A stretch of DNA of 9,971 nt. It comes from Oscillospiraceae bacterium. GTDB lineage: Bacteria; Bacillota_A; Clostridia; Oscillospirales; Oscillospiraceae. The notes beneath the pieces were generated by a model that was given only the letters and a program-made list of their open reading frames with translations, did not search any database and had not been told where the DNA came from. The position numbers were made by a program, and so were the translations under genes. The stretch spans positions 1-9,971 of the forward strand of contig JAFQDR010000243.1 in the NCBI GenBank assembly GCA_017415945.1, read 5' to 3'. Shown piece by piece: positions 1 to 5,350 of this stretch (within the stretch, counting starts at the first letter, position 1; each line of letters opens with the position of its first letter).

Positions 1-359
1 GGACCGAGAACACTGCCCGACGGCATAGGGACCGCAGCCTTTCCAAACCGTGCCAGCATAGCCCCCAGAAACAGTACAGACGACCGCAGCGTTTCCATAA
101 GAGGAGCCGGCAGCCCCTCCATGGTCGCCTCTCGACTGTCCACAGTCACACGATCCCCCTCCCGCTTCACGCGGCATCCAAGGGCACGCAGAACGGAAAG
201 GGTCTTCTCCACAACCGTGACACGTGGAATATTCTCCAGCACTGACACGCCGCCTATCGCAAGGCAGCCTGCCAAAATTGCAAGGGCAGCGTTTTTCGAC
301 CCCTGCACGCGGACGGTTCCATACAAAGGTCTTCCGCCTCTGATCGTCCATAATCCCAT
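1..359 (-). CDS. murA: UDP-N-acetylglucosamine 1-carboxyvinyltransferase (MurA), N-terminal part, cut by window edge
   Basis: MurA transfers enolpyruvate from PEP to UDP-GlcNAc, the first committed cytoplasmic step of peptidoglycan synthesis. Only the first 119 residues are present. They follow the family closely: an RGG start, QGSKNA at 19-24 (Lys22 and Asn23 are the substrate-binding pair), LENIPR at 41-46, LRSS at 91-94 (Arg92 corresponds to Arg91 of E. coli) and GAMLARFG at 99-106. The active-site loop reads MPSGSVLG at 112-119, where the family normally has PGGCxIG. Ser116 therefore occupies the place of the catalytic Cys115 (Asp in some species). The ATG at 359 is chosen because GGGGAGGT lies 6 nt upstream; the frame then runs open to the edge. 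It follows murG after 55 nt, and a hairpin lies in that gap. Family assignment is secure; whether this is the main MurA or a diverged paralogue is unknown. Confidence 0.93.
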   Translation of the reverse strand, partial: MGLWTIRGGRPLYGTVRVQGSKNAALAILAGCLAIGGVSVLENIPRVTVVEKTLSVLRALGCRVKREGDRVTVDSREATMEGLPAPLMETLRSSVLFLGAMLARFGKAAVPMPSGSVLG

Positions 360-369
360 CCCAATACCT

Positions 370-401
370 CCCCACATCAATGTAAAGCATTGTATGCGGG
401 G
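370..401 (-). promoter_or_regulatory. Hairpin in the murG-murA gap overlapping the murA ribosome binding site
   Basis: Positions 370-382 can pair with 388-401 around a 5-nt loop (383-387). On the minus-strand RNA this gives about 13 base pairs, including one G-U pair, with one bulged A. The 3' arm ends in GGGG (373-370), which is also the first half of the murA Shine-Dalgarno sequence GGGGAGGT (373-366). No U-run follows, so it does not look like an intrinsic terminator. It could tune murA translation or transcript stability; that role is inferred from position only. Confidence 0.45.
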
Positions 402-414
402 TCTTGGGGATTGG

Positions 415-1542
415 TTATTGCTTGTAAGCCAGATTCAGCACCACATCGGTGATGCGCTCGGTGGCATCCGCAGGGGCAGCCTTGGCCATAGCCTCCGCCA
501 TACTGTTCAGACGTTTTTCATCCCCAATGAGTTCCATAACGGTCTCACGGAATCGGTCAGAGGTCAAACCGTTTTCCACCAGTACCACCGCGCCACCTGC
601 TCGTTCCAGTACGCGGGCGTTCTTTTCCTGATGGTTAGCGGTCACATTGGGAGAGGGCACCAGCACACAGGGTTTCCCCATCAGAGCCAGCTCCGCCAGC
701 GTGGATGCGCCTGCGCGGCATACCACCAAGTCTGCCGCCGCCATCACGCGGGACATATCGTAAATATAAGGCCGCACATCATAGCCATGTCGGCTGCAGC
801 CTGCGGGACACAGCGCCCCCAAGCGCTCCATCATGGTATCGTAGCGCTCTCTGCCGGCAGCATGGATCAGGTTAAACGCACTCGTCTCATATGTATCCGC
901 TATAAAATCCGCCATGATCTCGTTCATGCGAGAAGCACCCAAGGAGCCCCAAACAGACACGATGAGCTTTTCCTTGGGGTCAATGCCCAGCTCCGCTTTC
1001 GCAGCTTCCTTGCCGTAGGTACGGAAGTCTCCGCGGACGGGAGTACCCGTTACCACAACGGATTCGCTGTTTTTATAGGCTGCCTTGCTGTCCTCAAAGC
1101 CCACCATCATCACGTCCACGCCCCCTGCCAGCATCTTGGTGGTCAAACCGGGGACTGCATTGGACTCGTGGAGCACCGTGGGAATGCCCATGGACTGCGC
1201 GGCCTTCAGCACGGGGAAGCACACATAGCCCCCTGTACCGACCACAACATCGGGACGAAATTCCCGAATAAGCTTCTTGGATGCCCCGAGGCTTTTCACC
1301 ACATTCAGGACAGTTTTCACATTATGCTTGATGCCCGCAGGGCTGAGGCTGCGGCTGACATTGGTAATCTCGATCAGCTCAATGGGATAGCCCGCTCTGG
1401 GCACCAGATCCTCTTCCATCTTGCCCTTTGCCCCCACGAACAAAAATTCACTATCGGGCAGCAGCTCCTTGATTCTCCCCGCAACGGCAATCGCGGGATT
1501 GATATGTCCGGCTGTACCGCCGCAGGCAAACATAAATCTCAT
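415..1542 (-). CDS. murG: MurG, lipid II-forming GlcNAc transferase
   Basis: MurG is a peripheral inner-membrane GT-B glycosyltransferase (family GT28). It adds GlcNAc from UDP-GlcNAc to lipid I (undecaprenyl-PP-MurNAc-pentapeptide) to make lipid II. The 375-aa protein has the usual length. Motifs seen: the N-terminal glycine loop CGGTAGH at 7-13, GTGGYV at 102-107, HESNAVPG at 125-132, TPVR at 167-170, WGSLGASRMN at 198-207 (usually GGSQGA), the donor-binding CRAGASTLAE at 275-284, and NHQEKNA at 303-309. The start at 1542 gives the family-typical MRFMFACGG beginning and has AGAAAGGA upstream. A longer in-frame reading from 1644 lies inside ftsW and is rejected. The start overlaps the ftsW stop as ATGA, implying translational coupling. 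Confidence 0.97.
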   Translation of the reverse strand: MRFMFACGGTAGHINPAIAVAGRIKELLPDSEFLFVGAKGKMEEDLVPRAGYPIELIEITNVSRSLSPAGIKHNVKTVLNVVKSLGASKKLIREFRPDVVVGTGGYVCFPVLKAAQSMGIPTVLHESNAVPGLTTKMLAGGVDVMMVGFEDSKAAYKNSESVVVTGTPVRGDFRTYGKEAAKAELGIDPKEKLIVSVWGSLGASRMNEIMADFIADTYETSAFNLIHAAGRERYDTMMERLGALCPAGCSRHGYDVRPYIYDMSRVMAAADLVVCRAGASTLAELALMGKPCVLVPSPNVTANHQEKNARVLERAGGAVVLVENGLTSDRFRETVMELIGDEKRLNSMAEAMAKAAPADATERITDVVLNLAYKQ

Positions 1543-2723
1543 ATCTTGTTCCTTTCTTGTGTTCTCTGTTTTGGCTTGGGTGTTCCCGTCCATATGCCGC
1601 GGGATATACTCAAAATGATCCCCATTTCCCCCAGCTCGATCCAAAGGGCAGTGCCTCCGTAGCTGAAGAATGGAAGGGAAATCCCTGTACAGGGTATGGT
1701 GTTGGTCACCACAGCCACGTTCAATATCACCTGCATAGCCAGCAGGGTGGAAATGCCCGCCGCCACCAAAAAGCTGTAGCGGTCATGGCAGTGAAATGCA
1801 ATCCAATAGCCTCTGCAAATCAGCAGAGCGAACAGGAGCAAAATCAGGGTCGCCCCCACAAACCCAAGTTCCTCGCAAACCACAGCGAAAATAAAGTCGT
1901 TGTGCTCCTCGGGGAGATATAAATATTTTTGTCGGCTGTTGCCAAGCCCCAGTCCAAACAAGCCTCCCGAGGAAATGGCATAGATGGACTGGACGATTTG
2001 ATACCCGTCCCCACGGAGATTGGACCAGGGGTCCAGCCATGTGGTGATACGGGTGGATACATATGGAAACAGCACCGTGATGGCTGTGAATGCGATCACC
2101 AGCAGACTGCCTCCTGCAATAAACCAAATGAGCTGTGCACCGCCCATGAACATCATTACAGCCCCGATGGCGAAAATGATGATGGTAGCGGACATATGGG
2201 GCTGCAGTACCAGCAGTATACCGATGATAAGCAGGATCCCCGCAAAGGGCAGAATCCCCCATTGGAAGCTGCTCATAGCCCCTCGAAACCGACAGATCAT
2301 ATGCGCAAAGGTCAAAATCACAGCGATTTTGGCAAACTCCGAGGGCTGTACCGTAAAGAAACCGAAGTCCAGCCAGCGGCGCACACCGCCGCCTGTACCC
2401 ACACCAATGAAAAGCACCAAAAGCAGCAACACCAGGGTTGCTGCCAAAAAGGGAAAACTGAGCCGTCGGTAAAAGGATATGGGAAACCGGGATGCTGTGA
2501 GCATGATCACGATCCCGGTCACCGCAAAAATCAGTTGTCGTACAAAGTAATAGGTGGCGCTGCCTTCCGTGTAGTACGCACGGACAAAGCTGGCAGACAG
2601 CACCATGACCACGCCCATGGTAAGCAGCAGCATGGTCAGCACCAGAAACACAAAGTCCACATCCTTCTCACTTGCGGGAGCGGATGTGCGGGATGCCGTA
2701 AGACGGGTGGGAGAATATTCCAT
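1539..2723 (-). CDS. ftsW: SEDS-family peptidoglycan glycosyltransferase, FtsW/SpoVE type
   Basis: This is a polytopic SEDS protein that polymerises lipid II into glycan strands and works with a class B PBP, here most likely the SpoVD/FtsI homologue of the same operon. The 394-aa protein starts with a hydrophilic tail of about 23 residues, followed by about ten hydrophobic segments. Diagnostic motifs: RRWLDFGFFTVQPSEFAK at 115-132, the long extracytoplasmic loop with DPWSNLRGDGYQIVQS at 231-246, GLGLGNSRQKYLYLPEEHNDFIF split over 257-279 with the presumed catalytic Asp276, and TGISLPFFSYGG at 346-357. The usual QPDxGT segment reads QPHMSAT at 174-180. GGAAGG lies upstream of the ATG. The sequence alone does not decide between vegetative FtsW and sporulation SpoVE; in some clostridia the dcw SEDS gene is spoVE. 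Its stop overlaps the murG start. Confidence 0.93.
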   Translation of the reverse strand: MEYSPTRLTASRTSAPASEKDVDFVFLVLTMLLLTMGVVMVLSASFVRAYYTEGSATYYFVRQLIFAVTGIVIMLTASRFPISFYRRLSFPFLAATLVLLLLVLFIGVGTGGGVRRWLDFGFFTVQPSEFAKIAVILTFAHMICRFRGAMSSFQWGILPFAGILLIIGILLVLQPHMSATIIIFAIGAVMMFMGGAQLIWFIAGGSLLVIAFTAITVLFPYVSTRITTWLDPWSNLRGDGYQIVQSIYAISSGGLFGLGLGNSRQKYLYLPEEHNDFIFAVVCEELGFVGATLILLLFALLICRGYWIAFHCHDRYSFLVAAGISTLLAMQVILNVAVVTNTIPCTGISLPFFSYGGTALWIELGEMGIILSISRGIWTGTPKPKQRTQERNKI

Positions 2724-2762
2724 GTATCAGAACCTTCCTGTCCCGCCTCAGCGGAACAACCG

Positions 2763-3776
2763 TCAAGCTACGAAGCGGCCGCTGATGCCCATAAAGGACA
2801 GCAGACCTGCCAGTGTAGATACCACAACAACCAGAACAAACAGCTGCTTTTCGGTCCACTTGTGGCCCAGCCAGCCACCCAGTTCCAGATGATGATGGAA
2901 GGGTGCCATCTTAAAGATGCGCTTGCCGCCGGAGAGCTTGAAATAGCCAACTTGGATGATGACAGACAAGGTCTCTACAATATACACAATGCCCAGAACA
3001 ATGAGGATCAGAGGCATATCGTACGCAAATGCCAGAGCTGCCACAGCACCGCCCAAAAACAGGGAGCCTGTGTCGCCCATAAAGACCTTGGCAGGGTTAA
3101 AGTTATAAATCAGGAAGCCCAGCAGACCGCCTGCCAGACCGGATGCGAACACGCCCAATGCGCCGTATGCGCTGCCCCAGAAGTAGGTGACCACAACAAA
3201 GAAGATCATCACGGGGAAGGTAGCGCCGCTTGCCAGACCGTCAACACCGTCGGTCAGATTTACCGCATTGACACAGCCAACAATGACGAATGCCGCGAAT
3301 ACGAAGTAAATGGGTTCGGGAATGGGCAGAGTCACATTCACAAAGGGAATATACAGATTGGGGGTAATGTAGCCCAGACGGCGCATGACCAGAATGAACA
3401 CCAGAGATACCGCCAGCTGCAGGATCAGCTTCTTCTTTGCGGTCAGACCCATGTTCTGCTTGTGGCGCAGCTTTTCATAGTCGTCAATGAAGCCAACAAC
3501 GCCAAAAGCGATGGCCAGCAGCAGACATACCAGATGTCCGTACTCACCGTTTTGGATATTGGCCCAGCCCGCTGTCAGGCAGGCTGCGGTGACCGCCGCA
3601 ATGAAGATCACGCCGCCCATGGTGGGGGTACCGTTTTTATGCATATGCCAGTTGGGGCCGATCTCCTTGATCATCTGCCCCGCCTTTACCTTACGCAGGA
3701 AAGGCACGACCACTGCACCGACGATGGCAGCAGTCACAAATCCAATCATAAAAGCAATCATTAAACCCATGCTCAT
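2763..3776 (-). CDS. mraY: Phospho-N-acetylmuramoyl-pentapeptide transferase (MraY)
   Basis: MraY is an integral membrane enzyme that moves phospho-MurNAc-pentapeptide from its UDP carrier to undecaprenyl phosphate, giving lipid I, the substrate of MurG. The 337-aa protein is highly hydrophobic and carries the family's catalytic landmarks: HMHKNGTPTMGG at 44-55, FIDDYEK at 96-102 (the Asp98-Asp99 pair), NLTDGVDGLASG at 173-184, FMGDTGSLFLGG at 232-243, and the HHH motif in APFHHHLELGG at 291-301. AAGGAG sits 9 nt before the ATG at 3776. A second in-frame ATG two codons later is possible. The start overlaps the murE stop as ATGA. The next gene, ftsW, follows after 39 nt; murD, which often lies here, is absent. 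Confidence 0.97.
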   Translation of the reverse strand: MSMGLMIAFMIGFVTAAIVGAVVVPFLRKVKAGQMIKEIGPNWHMHKNGTPTMGGVIFIAAVTAACLTAGWANIQNGEYGHLVCLLLAIAFGVVGFIDDYEKLRHKQNMGLTAKKKLILQLAVSLVFILVMRRLGYITPNLYIPFVNVTLPIPEPIYFVFAAFVIVGCVNAVNLTDGVDGLASGATFPVMIFFVVVTYFWGSAYGALGVFASGLAGGLLGFLIYNFNPAKVFMGDTGSLFLGGAVAALAFAYDMPLILIVLGIVYIVETLSVIIQVGYFKLSGGKRIFKMAPFHHHLELGGWLGHKWTEKQLFVLVVVVSTLAGLLSFMGISGRFVA

Positions 3777-5227
3777 TTTCTCTCTCTCCTTTTGTTCAAT
3801 ACCTCAGCGACGATTTCTCTCTCGTCCATATGGTACTTGGTGGTACCGATGATTTGATAATCCTCGTGCCCCTTGCCCGCTAAAATGATCACATCTCCAG
3901 GATCATGGTTCTCGATGGCCCATGCGATGGCTTGGGGGCGATTTTCGATCACCTGCACAGGCCCGAGCCCCTTGTGCATCCCTGTCAGGATCTCATCGAT
4001 GATCTCCATAGGGTCTTCGGTTCTGGGGTTATCGCTGGTCACAATGACCAGATCCGCATTGGCCTGTGCAATGCGCCCCATAATGGGCCGCTTGGTACGG
4101 TCTCTGTCTCCTCCGCAGCCAAACAGTACCACCAGACGTCCATCCGTAACCTTGCGCATGGAGTCCAGCACATTGTCCAGTGCATCGGGGGTATGGGCAT
4201 AGTCGATGAGAATGGTGTAATCCCCGTCTGTGGGAACCACCTCCACACGACCCTTGACCCCCTTTGCGGTGTTCAATGCTTCACAGGCAGCTTCCAAGCC
4301 GATCCCCAGCTGCAGCACCGCAGCCAATACGGTCAGTGCGTTATACACCGAGAAGGTGCCGGGAACAGCAAGTTTCACGGGACATCGTTTTCCCCGGTAC
4401 ACTGCGTCAAAAGCCACACCGTCGGCACGGAACACAGGATCCTCCGCAACCAGATCCGCCTCACTGTTGACCGCGTAGGTCAGAATGGGACAAGTCGCAC
4501 CATCCATCATGGTCTCCGCCCAAGGGTCATCGGCATTGACCCCACCGAATTTACAGCGGCGGAATAAGCCTGCCTTGGCCTCGGCGTAGGCCTCCATGGT
4601 CACATGGTAATCCAAGTGGTCTTGCGTCAAATTAGTAAACACGCCCACATCGAAATCGGTGCCGTCCACACGCCCCTGATGGAGCGCATGGGAGCTGACC
4701 TCCATGACCGCATGGGTGCAGCCCGCCTCCAGCATTTTCGCAAACAGTGCCTGCAGATCACGGGACTCGGGGGTGGTGTGGGTACTGGGGAGCATCTCGT
4801 CCCCCACCCAGTTGCCATTGGTGCCGATCATGCCCACCTTGGCACCCACCGCCTGCTCCAGCACATGCTTGATGAGGCTGGTGGTCGTGGTCTTGCCGTT
4901 GGTGCCCGTCACGCCGATGACCTTCATTTTGGAGGAAGGATCACCGAAAAAGGCTGTCGCCCCCATAGCCAGTGCCCTGCGGCTGTCTGCAACCTGTACA
5001 TAAGGAACATCCCCCTGGGGAATGTCCTGACAAATCACTGCCGCCGCACCCTTATCCATAGCCATGGGAATATATCGATGTCCGTCGGTGGTCAGACCCT
5101 TTACCGCCACAAACAGGCAGCCGTCTGTCACCGCTCTGGAGTCGTTGGTAATGTCCGTGATTTCTGTATCCAAATCCACAGAACATGACAATACCGCGAT
5201 CTCACGGAGTATTTCTTTCAGTTTCAT
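3773..5227 (-). CDS. murE: UDP-MurNAc-L-Ala-D-Glu:meso-diaminopimelate ligase (MurE)
   Basis: MurE is a cytoplasmic ATP-dependent Mur ligase that adds the third amino acid to the UDP-MurNAc dipeptide. The 484-aa protein has the N-terminal UDP-binding region with TNDSR at 27-31, the P-loop GTNGKTTT at 108-115, STHTTPES at 148-155, EVSSHAL at 176-182, TNLTQDHLDYH at 198-208, the likely carbamylated Lys218 in AKAGLF, and the C-terminal ligase domain with GCGGDRDRTKRP at 370-381. SDNPR at 398-402 is the motif linked with meso-diaminopimelate rather than lysine, so the wall is predicted to contain mDAP. The start at 5227 is chosen for the good AGAGGTG upstream and the usual MKLKEIL beginning; an in-frame ATG at 5278 lies inside a palindrome and is rejected. 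The usual next gene murF is missing; mraY overlaps the stop. Confidence 0.97.
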   Translation of the reverse strand: MKLKEILREIAVLSCSVDLDTEITDITNDSRAVTDGCLFVAVKGLTTDGHRYIPMAMDKGAAAVICQDIPQGDVPYVQVADSRRALAMGATAFFGDPSSKMKVIGVTGTNGKTTTTSLIKHVLEQAVGAKVGMIGTNGNWVGDEMLPSTHTTPESRDLQALFAKMLEAGCTHAVMEVSSHALHQGRVDGTDFDVGVFTNLTQDHLDYHVTMEAYAEAKAGLFRRCKFGGVNADDPWAETMMDGATCPILTYAVNSEADLVAEDPVFRADGVAFDAVYRGKRCPVKLAVPGTFSVYNALTVLAAVLQLGIGLEAACEALNTAKGVKGRVEVVPTDGDYTILIDYAHTPDALDNVLDSMRKVTDGRLVVLFGCGGDRDRTKRPIMGRIAQANADLVIVTSDNPRTEDPMEIIDEILTGMHKGLGPVQVIENRPQAIAWAIENHDPGDVIILAGKGHEDYQIIGTTKYHMDEREIVAEVLNKRRERK

Positions 5228-5247
5228 ATCTTTCACCTCTCGTCGAA

Positions 5248-5295
5248 GCGAGCTCTGCATCGCTTTCCGCTCAAGCATGAGCGGATAGCGCTCGC
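5248..5295. repeat. Imperfect palindrome in the spoVD-murE spacer
   Basis: Positions 5261-5273 are complementary to 5278-5290 with a single T-T mismatch (5265/5286) and a 4-nt loop, giving a 12-pair stem. An outer GCGAGC/GCTCGC pair (5248-5253 and 5290-5295) can extend or compete with it. The murE ribosome binding site (5234-5240) lies just downstream and is not in the stem. No T-run follows on either side, so a terminator is unlikely. It resembles the small palindromic elements scattered between genes in many genomes; copy number cannot be judged here. Confidence 0.6.
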
Positions 5296-5312
5296 GCCGC
5301 TGCTTCTCCTCT

Positions 5313-5347
5313 TCAAATTGAATACACTATGTTGGGATTCAATTTGA
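5313..5347. repeat. Perfect 11-bp inverted repeat after spoVD
   Basis: TCAAATTGAAT (5313-5323) and ATTCAATTTGA (5337-5347) are exact reverse complements separated by 13 nt. The element starts 4 nt downstream of the spoVD stop on the transcribed strand. The stem is AT-rich and no U-tract follows, so it is not a standard terminator. An mRNA processing or stabilising hairpin, the end of a small mobile repeat, or a protein-binding site are all possible. Confidence 0.6.
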
Positions 5348-5350
5348 GTT

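Noticed and set aside
1543..1644. Longer N terminus for MurG starting inside ftsW
   Set aside because: The extra 34 residues match nothing in the family, whereas the ATG at 1542 has a ribosome site and gives the conserved GGTAGH spacing.
121..1662. 513-codon open frame on the plus strand
   Set aside because: Antisense to murA and murG, with His- and Gly-rich low-information protein and no recognisable domain; a shadow frame.
1929..3764. 611-codon open frame on the plus strand
   Set aside because: It is exactly antisense to ftsW and mraY, both certain genes. Its composition (very rich in His, Gln, Asn and Cys) and lack of a ribosome site or family motif fit a shadow of GC-biased codons.
5228..5278. 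Longer N terminus for MurE from the ATG at 5278
   Set aside because: The extra codons lie within the palindromic spacer; the ATG at 5227 has AGAGGTG at good spacing and the family-typical beginning.
5313..5347. Inverted repeat after spoVD as an intrinsic terminator
   Set aside because: The stem is AT-rich and no U-tract follows on the transcribed strand; murE downstream has no clear promoter of its own, so read-through is more likely.
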